Shown here one piece after another: positions 24,569 through 36,330 of a DNA stretch of 60,000 nt (position 1 is the first letter of the stretch; every line of letters begins with the position of its first letter). The notes below the pieces were generated by a model. That model did no database searches. It saw nothing but the letters and a program-made list of their open reading frames with translations, and was not told where the DNA came from. The DNA is from Membranipora membranacea (lineage: Eukaryota; Bryozoa; Gymnolaemata; Cheilostomatida; Membraniporidae): positions 13,580,001-13,640,000 of the forward strand of contig OU612073.1 in the NCBI GenBank assembly GCA_914767715.1, written 5' to 3'. The position numbers and the translations under genes were made by a program.

Positions 24569-27096
24569 TTCAAACATGTAATTAATTACGATTTTTAGGA
24601 GGCCTGAGTTCTTGTATCTAAATTTTTTTAAATTTTATGAATCAATTTTTTGGCAGCTTTTCAATCATATTTCATAATAATGATCATTTACAGAACAATA
24701 CATTACATCATACAATACATACATGGCTTTTAAACTTGTTGGTAAAATCTTCAACAGAGAGCTTACATACCTTGTACTTGTTGGATGTTTATTTGGCCGT
24801 CGGGTGCTTTATCTCTGATTCTAGACCTTGAAAAAGATTGTAAAATTTTTTTAAATGTTGAGACATCCTACAGGCTAAAGTTTGCACAACAGTAGGTTTA
24901 TGGGACCAAACTGGAGGTATATAGACAAGTTGTTGGTGTCTTGGGGTGCGAAGTATTTCCCAAGACCATAGCGCTGTAGCGACTGATGGCATCCTTATAC
25001 AATTATCTCATCAACTAATGCACAGTCACTCATTTGCAGACCAAACTGCTAACAAACTGAAACCGCCAAAAAATGAGTTATTGTGTAGTAGACTTATTTG
25101 CTCAATAGCCTTTTTGTGATTAGTTTTATTCAGTTTTTGACTTTAAATTAAAACTTTTGCTCTGATGCTGATACCTATTTTCTTACCTGAGTTTATAATG
25201 GAGTGAAATCAGCATAATTGCAATAACTGTCAACAAGCTCAGAGTTGCTCCAATAATGGAAATAATAAGAGCTGATAATGAAGAGCCTGTATCACTTTTT
25301 GTTGTATTCTCGATATCATTTTTAGATTGTATAGTACCATGAGACCTGTGATTGGGATTATATGCAGAACCAGTTGTCACTGCTAAAAAATCAAAGAATC
25401 ATTGATGAATATTCAATGATTTATTTGATTTCCCCTTCATTTGTCACGCTGGAATATATTCTTAATATTATCAGCTTCAAAACTAGAGACTTTTTTTTGA
25501 TACGCAATGGCATACATTTACAGATTTAACCGAATGGTGCAGTGTCATTTTGCAAAAGAGGTAGTCTATAACCTGAATGCATGCGATAAACTGTATTGCA
25601 CCAAGTATATCAAGTTTCAAGCCTTATAAAATGCCATAACTCTGTCCAAGCAACAGTAAAGGAAAACTTAAGCCACAGTACCTGTCTCATGTGTTTGAAT
25701 TCTTGAGTGGTTGGAAACACCAAAGCATCCCAGAGAGGGGTACCATTGCTTATCTTTGCAATGGAATGTGTTGACCTTGTGATTAAGTAGGAACCCATCA
25801 AGACAAGAGGCTGTGTATCGCTGAGAACCCCAACTGAAGAAATCATTCTTGTCCAGATGTGGTATATTAGTATTACAGACCCTAACTATAAATAAAGAAC
25901 GTTCATCATAATTTTAATTTATTAAGTGAGATAAGAATAATATATCATAGCATACCATACAAATTATGGACGCTGCATCTGCAGCGCATGCCAGTAAATG
26001 CAACTATGTATTGCTCCTGTTTTGCAAGTGATATCTAGAAAGATTTACAAAATGCATGTTACCAGTGCCTTAGCCCTTTTAGGTGGCATTAAGAGAAATA
26101 TGAAATCTGAGAATGGTATTATCTCTCCTGATTGTTTGTGGGGGGGTGCACCTTCCCTTCAAACAATTGTTCCACGTTAAAGGGTTGTGATAGAATATTA
26201 AGTGGTAAAATACAGTCTTACATGATACAATGATTGTGAGATATTGTCAAACGGTCTCTCATCATATTGTCTGTCAACGTGGTAAAGGTTTGGTATTTTT
26301 TTATAGACTATAGGTGCTAGTCTCTTCAGTTCATAGCTATCGCTATATATATATAACGTATAGCTATAAATCGCACCACCTGTCCAACACAACAAATCTA
26401 ATCATATCATGGGTACAATTTACAGTAATGTCAATCAAATTCTATTAAATTCAAATTATGATAATTGCATTCATACATACCTGAGTATCTTACGTGTATC
26501 ATTCCACCTTTTAGATCATATCCTTGCACTGTCTGGTAAATCAATTAGATTATAGATCGGCCAGAAAACGTCAGCAGGCGTTTATTTTCATTGCGATTGG
26601 TCAAGGTGTGCAAATTGTGATTGTTTGCGATGTCCAGTTTCTGAAGGTTTGGTAGAATCGGATCTACCTGAAATATTTCTGCAGTCACAGTCGCGGCCAA
26701 TGGCAGATTCGTAAGTGCTGCCAGTATTTCACTGCTTGATGCCCAATTGTGGGCTTCTCTTATGAAGCTGGGATCATTTGTGATGTATCCATCAGGGTAT
26801 ACTCTGGCATCAATCTGAGCCGTATGTTGTGAGATTGAGAACCGAAACACAGGATAAACTGAAAGAGAATTTCCATGAGATGTTACTGATGTTGTTTGAG
26901 GTAGATATTTATACAAAAATGATGAATCTGACCCTAACTGAATGCCTAGCAAACTTATGAAGAATATAAATTTATTTCCTTTGAGCTGTTAAAAGACGCC
27001 TCAGTGTGTACATTTTATTGAATCACATGCTTTGCTGATATGCACGGCCAAGTTTCAGCTTTCAAATTTCTATTATTGAATGGAAATTAAATGGCA

Positions 27097-27111
27097 TCAC
27101 CTGTTTTTCTG
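27097..27111 (+). repeat. Left target-site duplication of the LINE
   Basis: 15 bases identical to 30,343-30,357. The perfect identity suggests a recent insertion. Confidence 0.88.
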
Positions 27112-30100
27112 TAACTCTACCTGGAGAAGATCCCTGGATTCACCCAGATGGTCCCAAGTCCGTGTAAAAGAGGAGGGTTGTGTCTGGGTCAACTACCCAT
27201 TCACATAAAAAAAACCCAGTTACAGAAACAGAATCGAATAATCTTACCCAAAATAGTTACGGAGGACGCAGAAAAAGAAAATTCCAGCCTCGAGAAGGCT
27301 ACATGACCGGCAGGGACCAAACCCCTCGGGAAGTTTCTGTTGTGAATTTGGATAGGAGTACATTTCTGCTGGCCCCGCGACAACTACTACGTGTTGGTGC
27401 CTGGAATGTCAGGACCATGTATGCGGACGGGCGCACCGAGCAGGTGGCGAGAGAGTTCCGACGAATGAAGCTGGAGCTTCTGGGTATAAGTGAGAGCAGA
27501 TGGACGAGAGAAGGAGAGGAGAGATTGGAGACTGGAGAAATAGTGTTGTACTCGGGAAGGCAAGATAATCAGCACCATCAGGGTACGGCTTTGATGTTGA
27601 CCTTGAAGGCGAGAAAGAGCTTGATTGATTGGAAGCCAATCAATCCGCGACTGATGACAGCTAGATTCGAGGGAAAATGCACCAACCTAAGTGTCATTGT
27701 TTGTTATGCCCCGACCAACGAGGCAGAGGATGAGAAAAAGGATGAGTTCTATATGTCCCTACAGAAGGCTAAAGATGAGGTCCCCAGACATGATATGCTT
27801 CTGGTTCTGGGAGATCTCAACGCACAAGTTGGAACGGTCAACATAGGGATGGAGGATACTTTAGGGCAGCATGGAGTTGGGGCGGCGAACAATAATGGAG
27901 AGAGGCTTATACAGTTTGGAAGAATAAATGGCATGGTGATTGGGGGTTCTATTTTCCCTCACAAAGATATACACAAGTTAACGTGGCGTTCCCCTCGCGG
28001 ACAGCTAACTCAGATAGACCATTTGCTGATAAACAGGAAGTGGAGGAGATCCCTGCATGATGTGAGAGTGATGCGATCTGCAGATGTGTACAGCGATCAT
28101 TATCTGATCCTTGGAAAAGTGCGACTCAAACTAGCCGGAAAGTGTAAAGCGCCGAGTCTAAAGGCTAAATGGAATCGCAATCTACTTAAACTGACGAAGA
28201 TAAAAGAGAGGTTCACAGCAGCGATGGAGAATAAGTTCAGTCAACTTCAGGAATTACCGGAAGATACCCCTGTTAATGAAAGATGGACGAAGATCAAGGA
28301 AGCATACCATGATGTTGGAGAAGAGATAGTAGGAAGAGAAAAGCGCAGGGAACCTGCACACTGGATGTCAGAAAGATCATGGGAGTTGATAGAACGAAGA
28401 CAGGAAGCAAGGCGTAAAGTCTTGGGCACTCATTCAAGACGCGTAGCAGCACGCCTAGAGGAAGAGTACAAAGAGTTTGCGAAGTTAGTCAAAAAGAGCG
28501 TGCGGAAGGACAAGAGAGACAACATCGAAGATATGGCAGGAGCTGCACAAGAAGCTGCTGACATGGGTCAGATGAAGGCAGTGTACGATATCACGAGAGA
28601 GCTGAGCGGAACGAGGCGGAAATCAACTGCTAGACTCAAGGACAAGAATGGTCAAATAGTTGTTGACCCCAAAGAACAAGCAAAGATCTGGACAGCGCAC
28701 TTTCAAGAAGTTCTTAATCAAGCAGAGCCTGAGGACCCCTTGTATATACCCAGCACAGGTACGGATTTGGAGATAGATGATGATCCACCTAGTCTTTCGG
28801 AGATTGAAGAGATTATCAAAGCCTCGCGCAATGGTAAAGCGCCAGGAATTGATGAGCTACCTGCAGAGTTTTTACGCTGTAACAGTAGCTCATGCGCAGC
28901 AGAACTCGAGACATTGTTCTCGGGTATATGGAGAGAAGAAGACATCCCACAAGACTGGAGGCGCGGCGTGATCATCAAACTGCCAAAGAAAGGAGACCTG
29001 AGTAAGACAACAAATTTGAGGGGTATTACTCTACTACCGTATATCAGTAAAATATTTCTGAAGATTTTACATCACCGAATTGCCGGAGCCCTAGAGGAGA
29101 ACAGAAGTCTAGATGAAGAACAAGCAGGTTTTCGCAGCGGAAGAAGTTGTACAGACCACATATTTACACTGAGGAACATCATAGAACAATGTGAAGAATG
29201 GAGGATGCCCCTGTACGTCAATTTTATTGATTTCAGGAAAGCTTTTGACAGCATTCATCGGGAGAGCATGTGGAAAGTGATGAAGTTTTATGGTATCCCT
29301 GATAAACTCATCACTCTGACACGGGCGTTTTACACCGGGTATGCGTGTAAAATGCAAGGCGGAGCAGAGGACGATTACTTCGAAGTAAAATCAGGAGTTA
29401 GACAGGGCTGCGTAATCTCACCTCTGTTATTTATCATGGCTACAGACTTCATAATGAAGCAAGTACAAGCGACACATCGAACTGGACTCCGATGGAATCT
29501 TACAACCAAGCTGAATTATCTAGCTTATGCAGACGATGTCGCGCTATTTTCTACAACACATGGAGGGATGCAAACAGTTACAGACAAGCTCATAACAACA
29601 GCGAGTAAAGCGGGATTGCACATCAATGAACAAAAGACGAAAGTTTTGAGGATTCATCGAGATGGAATGGGCCCTGCATCTAACAACAATTTCACAGTCA
29701 GCAACAAGTCACTCGAGTTTGTAGATAACTTTTTGTATCTTGGTGCGAAAATTGATGCGTCTGGTGGTGCAGCAGCAGATGTCAAGAACCGCATCAACTC
29801 TGCAACTACAGCCTTTTACAGACTGAACAAGGTGTGGAGATCAAGAAGTATGAGCAACCATCTCAAGTTCAAACTCTACAACTCGAACGTGGTGTCTGTG
29901 CTCCTCTATGGATGTGAAACATGGCGAATGACGAAAGTGGATATGGACAAACTGGAGGTATTTCACATGAACTGCTGCCGTCGGATATTGAAAATATATT
30001 GGTGGTCCAAAACTTCCAACTTGGAAGTATGTGAACGCAGCAAGCAGAAACCAGTCTCTCAGCACATTGAAGTTAGAAGATGGAGATACCTAGGACACAG

Positions 30101-30342
30101 CCTAAGGAGGAAGGAATCTCTCCCTCACACCAGTCTCGGATGGGCCCCTGAAGGCACCCGAAGGAGAGGGCGACCCAATCAGACTTGGCGAAGAACGGCG
30201 CTCAAACAGATGAAGGTACACAACATCAAGTCGTGGGCGGAGGCTAGCGAGATGGCTAGAGATCGAGAAAGATGGAAGGGAAAGGAGAAGGCGATTCTGG
30301 CGCAATATTCCACTAGGAGTTCTGCAACATAAGTCAAGTAAG
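27112..30342 (+). mobile_element. Complete RTE-like LINE inserted in array copy 3
   Basis: About 3.23 kb, bounded by a perfect 15-bp direct repeat, TCACCTGTTTTTCTG, at 27,097-27,111 and 30,343-30,357. It has one long ORF with endonuclease and reverse transcriptase, a short 5' leader and a short 3' end built of AAGT-type repeats instead of a poly(A) tail. Size, single ORF and tail are as in RTE-clade elements; a Nimb-type assignment is the main alternative. It is visibly more GC-rich than its surroundings. It lies antisense to the receptor, between the two ectodomain exons of copy 3, and next to the lost half of one of them. Confidence 0.92.
27303..30332 (+). CDS. Endonuclease-reverse transcriptase of the LINE
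   Basis: About 1,009 residues from the first in-frame ATG; the frame is open from 27,168. The apurinic-type endonuclease comes first, with its motifs in order: AWNVRTM, GISESRW, YAPTN, GDLNAQVG and SDHYLI. The reverse transcriptase follows, with PKKGDL, AGFRSGRSCTDH, FIDFRKAFDS, GVRQGCVISPLLF and the catalytic YADD. The C-terminal region holds the RRWRYLGH and RRRGRPNQTWRR stretches typical of these elements. There is no internal stop or frameshift, so this copy may be able to move. Confidence 0.93.
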   Translation: MTGRDQTPREVSVVNLDRSTFLLAPRQLLRVGAWNVRTMYADGRTEQVAREFRRMKLELLGISESRWTREGEERLETGEIVLYSGRQDNQHHQGTALMLTLKARKSLIDWKPINPRLMTARFEGKCTNLSVIVCYAPTNEAEDEKKDEFYMSLQKAKDEVPRHDMLLVLGDLNAQVGTVNIGMEDTLGQHGVGAANNNGERLIQFGRINGMVIGGSIFPHKDIHKLTWRSPRGQLTQIDHLLINRKWRRSLHDVRVMRSADVYSDHYLILGKVRLKLAGKCKAPSLKAKWNRNLLKLTKIKERFTAAMENKFSQLQELPEDTPVNERWTKIKEAYHDVGEEIVGREKRREPAHWMSERSWELIERRQEARRKVLGTHSRRVAARLEEEYKEFAKLVKKSVRKDKRDNIEDMAGAAQEAADMGQMKAVYDITRELSGTRRKSTARLKDKNGQIVVDPKEQAKIWTAHFQEVLNQAEPEDPLYIPSTGTDLEIDDDPPSLSEIEEIIKASRNGKAPGIDELPAEFLRCNSSSCAAELETLFSGIWREEDIPQDWRRGVIIKLPKKGDLSKTTNLRGITLLPYISKIFLKILHHRIAGALEENRSLDEEQAGFRSGRSCTDHIFTLRNIIEQCEEWRMPLYVNFIDFRKAFDSIHRESMWKVMKFYGIPDKLITLTRAFYTGYACKMQGGAEDDYFEVKSGVRQGCVISPLLFIMATDFIMKQVQATHRTGLRWNLTTKLNYLAYADDVALFSTTHGGMQTVTDKLITTASKAGLHINEQKTKVLRIHRDGMGPASNNNFTVSNKSLEFVDNFLYLGAKIDASGGAAADVKNRINSATTAFYRLNKVWRSRSMSNHLKFKLYNSNVVSVLLYGCETWRMTKVDMDKLEVFHMNCCRRILKIYWWSKTSNLEVCERSKQKPVSQHIEVRRWRYLGHSLRRKESLPHTSLGWAPEGTRRRGRPNQTWRRTALKQMKVHNIKSWAEASEMARDRERWKGKEKAILAQYSTRSSAT

Positions 30343-30357
30343 TCACCTGTTTTTCTG
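30343..30357 (+). repeat. Right target-site duplication of the LINE
   Basis: 15 bases identical to 27,097-27,111, directly after the element's 3' end. Confidence 0.88.
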
Positions 30358-31329
30358 CCTGTTTTTTACTGATATGTGGACAAGTTTCAGTTATGACTCC
30401 TAATATTGAATAAGAACATTGAACAGCAATGGGATCAGATGTTGCGCGATATGGCCCTACAACACTCTCCTGCGCCCTCCCTGCTTGGCCCTATCACATA
30501 ATAACCCATGCATCACAATACCATTTGATGGCCAGTGCTTTACAGGTTGAATGACTGCATGCAGAAAGGTTTAAAACAATGTTTCCAAATTAGGAATTGT
30601 ACAAGTTTTAATTAGTTACCTTCATCTCAAAATTACCTGCACATTCAATGAGGTCTCCAGGTTGGAGTTGTTCTTCAATCCGCAGCAGTATATTAACTTT
30701 GCCTCTGAAGTATTCTCTCTGTTGTGGGCATGTTACATTCTCTGTATTGCTTGTTATTGTTCTGTTCAAGAAGCAGTGGCTGCTGTCATTACTCTGCTGA
30801 TTGAAGACGAGTACGCAGCTGTCACAAGACCCCATAGACCGGATCTGACGCATATCCACCTTGGTTTGTTTCTCTGAAATCCACATGGCACAATGTCTTA
30901 CTGTCGTCTGTGTTTCTGCTGTGATTTTGGTATCAAGATCGTTTGATGAGCTGCAAACCTCAACATTTTCTATATCAAACCTTGTCTCTCCTTTCGAACC
31001 ACCTAAAACAATGCAATCGCTTTACAAAAGCATCAATTTTGCTGTGAAATTGATTGAAGCAAAGCACAGGTTTACCAAACCGCATGTGAAGTTAGCAAAA
31101 AGGTCAGGTTAAATAATCGATTAATGCAAATAACATCAAGGAAAACTATATTTATCTTCATTAATCAAGTTGTCATTTCTTTGTGATCAAAACCACAGGG
31201 TCATAAACGTTAGAAGTGTGATATATTAGACTTACATATATAAATCAAGATTAAAACCAACCTTGTGTGCATAATACTCTATATAATGTTGTTATAAGGA
31301 TGAAACTTTCAGCAGTTCTGATGCACAAC

Positions 31330-33936
31330 CTGAAAATTATATTATTATCAATCAGTTCCGGAAATGTGTACCATAGGCTTGCAATATGGTTTGCAAGGAC
31401 ATGTATCTTCGATTAAACCCAATCAAACATACTATTAATCAAGTTACTCCCATAGGAGACATAGCACGCATAGCGTAAGGGAGGTAAGAGAGGTAACTCC
31501 TGGAATATAAAGTGCAAGAAACTAAGCAACAAATTTCTGCTCACATATTGTCATCGGTTGGTATTGTTTATGAAATCTTGAAAAAAAAGACTTGGAGAGA
31601 CTTTATATACTCAAACGGAAATTTATACTCTTGTGTGAATGCTGCATGCACCAAGCTTGAAGATAAACATTCAACTGACAGAGAAGAAACAAAGTTTTGT
31701 ATTTGTTTCATTAATTAGTACAAATTTAGAATAATTCGAACAAACTACAATGTGTGATTATCAGAAAATCACATTCAAATTACAGCATTTTTTACCTGTT
31801 TCATAATAATGGCTTCGCTCTTTTTTCCTTGTTGCCCCTTGTTTGAATCGATAGATTGTTAAGACTAATCCCACCTGTGGTAAATAGTTTTAATTTTTTG
31901 TAGGTTGCAGTTTATTTCTAGCTGATAATTGCACATTGTAATATTATTAAGTCTCAGCTGTATCTTTGAGCGGAACCTCCAAGTACAAAGTGGTGTTGCA
32001 GTTACATTTTTTGTCTGATTGTTAGTTTGGTCTTTTGCTTTGGCATATCCACACTGCCCTATCAATAATCTATACTGCAATGTATTACAACACAACAAGA
32101 GAGGTGAGGGGCAGCCTTAACTTTTGGAATGTGGCCAGGATCTATTTGTTACCATGTTAAATCAGGTCAATGGCAATGGCCTTGGAACAATGCTATGTTC
32201 TGCAAGAGTTCACATGAACAGGTGTTGTGAATTAAAGTTGATAAGTTAGCTGATATAAAAATGCTAAATTTCTCGACTGTCTAATTGTATGGTATACGTT
32301 GCCTTGATCTTTAAACTTTCTTACAATACACACCTTACTGACATTTCCATGTCTCGTGAAAAACAACAGTTTGCCTCCTCATTTTCCAAATCTTTACATT
32401 TCTGGCAGTAAATGGAAATTTAGGGTCGAAAAGGATCTTTCAACATTGAATTAGGTCATCGTCGGTCAAGCCTTAATGGGAATAAAATTTCACACTACTG
32501 CACAAAATTCTTGTTTGAATAACTGACGGCTATTTTTAAATTCGACAGATTTCTCCTTTTGGACAGGATAATACTTGGGATTGACTGTAATTGTAAAATA
32601 AATATTTATCCCTATTCTATGAAAGCAAACGTTGCAGTCTATGCAAATCAGTTTATTCAAAATTCATTCTTCCAAACATTATTTTTCACAGATAACATGA
32701 TAATAGTTTTCCTGTCATCAATCTGCTATTAATTTTTTTTTTTTCTGTTCATGGCCAATATTGTAAAACATTCTTGAGAATGAAAATTATGCCAATAAAG
32801 TATTAAAAAAACAAAAAAAATCAAATAATCAAAAAATTTCTAACCTCTCATTGACATAGAATGGGTCTTTTTCTAAACTCCTAGGGTGTGTGCGTATACA
32901 TAGGTTGCAGAGTTGGTTTAAAACAAATGAGGGTAATGCAGAATGACTGCTAGGAACTGTGGTACATGATGTGCTCATGGCAGCAGGCAAAATTAATTCA
33001 TAAGGCATCATGAATCCAGCTACATCACATAACCCTTATCCTATCTCATGCATGAATTGTGAATCGGGAAGTATTTATTAAGTGGTTAGGTTTACTATTG
33101 CCTTCCCCTCCTCCTTCCTTGGCCAGAGAAGAGTGTTACCCACCAATGTGATTGATGAATTCTTATTAGTCATATAGCTGGAATTATGCTGTGGTAATTC
33201 AATCATTCCAGTGTAATGGTAATCAATCACGGTAAAAGTTCTTTCTTGGCATAGGGCTGTGCGCTTTGGTTTCTATTCTACAGCAAAGCATGCTTTTTTA
33301 GGGATTCCCTAAATCATAACTCAATATATAAAACAATATTTTCTCACCTTTCTCACCTAGTCCGCCGTGTTCCGGGATGGGTGGCGGTCCTGCAGGGCAC
33401 CAAGTATATAACACAATATATAACACAATATATCACCTCTCGTTTCTGCTCAATTGACCTTTCTCATAAATCAAACTTGGAGGCGCTATGTTTCAGAATT
33501 TCTCTTCATGTAATATCCTTATATCTTGTTGTATTTCCAATCAGTATCACCATTCGCTCTTGGCATGCCAGCACCACTGTTACAAACTAAACAAAAGAAA
33601 CATATTGTTAAGTACAATACATAAACAATAATTATAATTTTTCGGAAAAAAATTATTCACAAGCATCACATGCATCACACAGTGTGTATAGATAAAAGTT
33701 ACAGTGCATATTTGGGGGCCCTCGGGCGAGGGGCAAAAGTCTGGGGGGCTCAGACTAATTTGTTACTGCCCAGTTTTATGTGACTCAACTAAGGAGTTGA
33801 AGTGACTTATTCACAAGGCATCATTAATACATCATAATCTTATATTGTGCTAGCTGTATGAATATGGAGGTAATTTAGATAGATTTTCCCATGAGTGGGT
33901 AGCGTCTCAGAGAGAGTAAGGACCCTATCCCATGGC
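31330..33936. other. Copy 3 upstream region with no gene
   Basis: Corresponds to about 6,900-8,900 of copy 1 but is diverged, with extra sequence at 32,300-33,140. At about 32,730-32,835 an AATAAA followed by an A-rich stretch looks like the 3' end of an old retroposed sequence. Short GC-rich inserts occur near 33,360-33,400 and 33,715-33,770. I see no coding exon beyond the signal-peptide relic. Confidence 0.5.
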
Positions 33937-34082
33937 AAAATGACGCCCCAGGTGTGCTCCGACCTGCCTGCAAACTGAGAGCAACTTGGCGCCGAATACG
34001 GCGGCCGCGCCCTTAAGGCACTGATATTTCTCAGTCCTCGGACGGAGACAACACTTGCGATTTTAACCCACATTTATTTTTT
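33937..34082. mobile_element. GC-rich 146-bp insertion in copy 3
   Basis: Absent at the matching place in copies 1 and 2. Flanked by ATGGC on both sides (33,932-33,936 and 34,083-34,087), of which the other units have one. Much richer in GC than its surroundings, with a GCGGCCGC site, and ends in a T run. It could be a SINE or a small retroposed RNA; the family is not recognised. Confidence 0.5.
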
Positions 34083-34269
34083 ATGGCGTAACCCTCCAGA
34101 AAATTACTTCAACCAGGATTATATTAATGATTAATGGGGTGCAGTGATTAATAGTGAACAAAAAGATTACATTCTGGCATTCATCATTGGTGCTGGTATC
34201 TATCATTGACCTGGGTGTCTCACAAAAAATATTATGTTATGATGAACAATGGAAAAGCTTTCATGACGG

Positions 34270-35540
34270 AATTTCTGCAAAGATAATCAATGGTGCCAGC
34301 AGGGTGGCTTGTTTCGAACATTTCACCATCCTAATCTTATGAAAGATCATGGTGGATCTTTCCAATATGGATAGGATTTAATAACAAGCAAAAAAATTAT
34401 GTGGCACCTTCAGCTTTGCACCCCACTTAATATACTAATACTATATGTATACTATATATAAAGTCTATGGGTGTATCACAGCTGTTTTTATCCTGAAGAA
34501 AAAGCCTGGGTTAGTCTTTTGCATGCAGTGATATCACTTAATATAATGTATGATGGCAACATATGGGGATGATTGTATTATGCTAACAGCATGATCACTA
34601 GTATGAACCACAATGATAAACTCAAAAATACCGCAACGATCACAGTGTACTTAAACTAGCGGTCAGGCCCAAGACACTGATTTACTTTGTTAAAATGGAG
34701 AATGTAGATAATAAATGTTCGCTGTCTCTTGTTAGGCATAGGCGATTAAATTATGGTAACTTAGCTGAACTAGATAGTATATTATGCTGAAGATAAGGGC
34801 ATGGTCTGGTGGAATGTTGGAACCGGCTGACTAATTAAAGCCCATTAATACCTTCTTACAATATCTGTCTATAGTAAAGAGCCTAAAGCCTAGCATTTCA
34901 ATCAAGTGACACATATTACCAGAGACTATAAATACTATTTATATCCAAAGTCTCTGACAGTAAGTACTACTCTCTCAGCGACTGATCGACTATCAAGTTA
35001 GAATAGGAAGAAACAAATTTTAGATTTTCTGCAAAGATGATCATTGTGTCAGCAGGGTGGCTTGTTTCGAACTCTTTCCCTTTCTAATCTAAGGATTATG
35101 GCCCAACTTTCAATTATGGAAGGATTTAATAGCAAGCAAAAACGTGATGCAGCACCTTCAGCTTTGCATGCCATGTGGCGTATCACAGCTGTTTTAATCT
35201 CATGGTTGTATTTTGCTAACAGCATCAACCGCTACTATGAACCATGCACCATGATTAACAATGAATAACCCAAGAATACAACAGCGACCACATTGTACTT
35301 AAACTAGCGGTCAGATCCAAGAATCTGAAATACTTTGTCAAAATTGAGTAGACAATAAATATTCGCTGTCTCTCCTTAGGCATAGGCGATTTAATTATGA
35401 TACCTTATGGAACTTATCTGAGCTAGATAGTTTATTACGCTGGATATAAGGGCATGGGCTGGTGGAACCGGATGACTAGTTAATCAATTAATACCTTCTT
35501 TCAATATCTGTCTCTATTAAAGAGCCTAAAGCCTCGGCAA
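34270..35540. repeat. Internal duplication within copy 3
   Basis: The stretch from about 34,270 to 34,970 recurs, diverged, from about 35,025 to 35,540. Shared landmarks are the CAGCAGGGTGGCTTGTTTCG segment and the TGTACTTAAACTAGCGGTCAG segment. Copies 1 and 2 have the region only once. Confidence 0.65.
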
Positions 35541-36029
35541 CTGATCAACTATCAAGTTAGAAAAAGAGGGGAAAAATTTCAGTATGGTTGGGCCTCGTTC
35601 ACCCTCCAGTGACTCATATCTAAAGCTTCTTTCTACAACTGATCAGGTACCTTGAGAAAAGTACCATATGACCTGGCATTGGCTGTGACGCCAACCCAAA
35701 CAATCAAAGCCAACACATTGGCTATGCGGCCCTAAACAAACAAAGTTTGACACTTTGAAGACGCAAACAAAGATGATAACCAAGATTCTCCTAGAAAGGT
35801 CAACGACAGTTTCGCTGCATCATATTTCCGTGTCTAGAATAATTCATCTCTAGTTCTCTACAAAAAATCCTCCTGATACATATTAACTGACCTCATGTTT
35901 TGATAGCCTTGTATAGAAAGAGTTAACACTGTATGAAGGCTTGAAAAACCTGAGAGTAGTTAAACAGTCAAAAATAAGGTGGCTTGACGTCATAATAATT
36001 GTTTAGTTGAAAGTTCATAGATTCCACAT

Positions 36030-36330
36030 GGTATGCTTGTGGAGACACAGGGGTCAGCAAATATTTACCATCTATACACCGTTGGAAAGCTGCCGAGCTA
36101 ACTGACGATTAACAGCTCATCGAAATTGGATGATGTCGCGTCATTTAATCAAAGACATGGGCTGTTTTAGCAATGTGGATGGCTGGGCCAATTTGATGGC
36201 TAAAAATTTCAAAAAAAAATATATTCATTCTTGACGATATTGTTTGTCATAATGTTTGGTTTGAAATGACATATCATGTGCCTAAAGTGGCTTTTTGCGT
36301 CATGTCATCATGTGTGTGATTTTTTATATT
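36030..36330 (+). repeat. Dispersed repeat, member A
   Basis: Similar to 37,425-37,760 in the same orientation. Both contain GGAAAGCTGCCGAGCTA, a GGATGGCTG or AGATGGCTG segment, and AAAGTGGCTTTTT followed by a CATGTCAT run. The type is unknown. Confidence 0.65.

Larger units (their letters stand above)
22969..31329 (-). pseudogene. ITAM-bearing sushi receptor, copy 3 (diverged pseudogene split by a LINE)
   Basis: Recognisable exons: signal-peptide relic 31262-31329, ectodomain 30637-31002 (366 bases, as in the other copies, open), right part of the second ectodomain exon 26481 to about 26,885, sushi 25682-25885 (six codons shorter, four cysteines kept), membrane 25187-25382, linker 24771-24826, tail 22969-23258. 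Lesions: no ATG in the signal-peptide exon, loss of the 5' half of ectodomain exon 2 next to the LINE, TAA at 26,545-26,547 inside that exon, and a one-base deletion near 23,005 that shifts the tail and ends it at 22,969. Splice sites, sushi, membrane segment and ITAM are still open. It is more diverged from copies 1 and 2 than they are from each other, so it is probably an older paralogue. Confidence 0.8.
21296..36003. repeat. Tandem array unit, copy 3 (diverged, enlarged, right end missing)
   Basis: Third unit, in the same orientation. The first 2.7 kb are close to copies 1 and 2. From about 23,990 onward it is clearly more diverged. It is enlarged by a complete LINE (27,112-30,342), by a GC-rich insertion (33,937-34,082), by extra sequence around 32,300-33,140 and by an internal duplication near 34,270-35,540. 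Similarity to the other units stops at about 36,003, inside the unit, so the array ends here. Confidence 0.92.

Noticed and set aside
27180-27302. LINE ORF starting at GTG 27,180
   Set aside because: A eukaryotic start should be ATG; the first in-frame ATG is at 27,303, still before the endonuclease motifs.
34154-35268. Short frames in the copy 3 spacer and its internal duplication
   Set aside because: Not conserved in frame between the duplicated parts or with copies 1 and 2.
1-36003. Array units as a satellite or CRISPR-like repeat
   Set aside because: Units of 10.6 kb with spliced genes and TATA boxes are segmental tandem duplications. No short regular repeats with spacers were seen.
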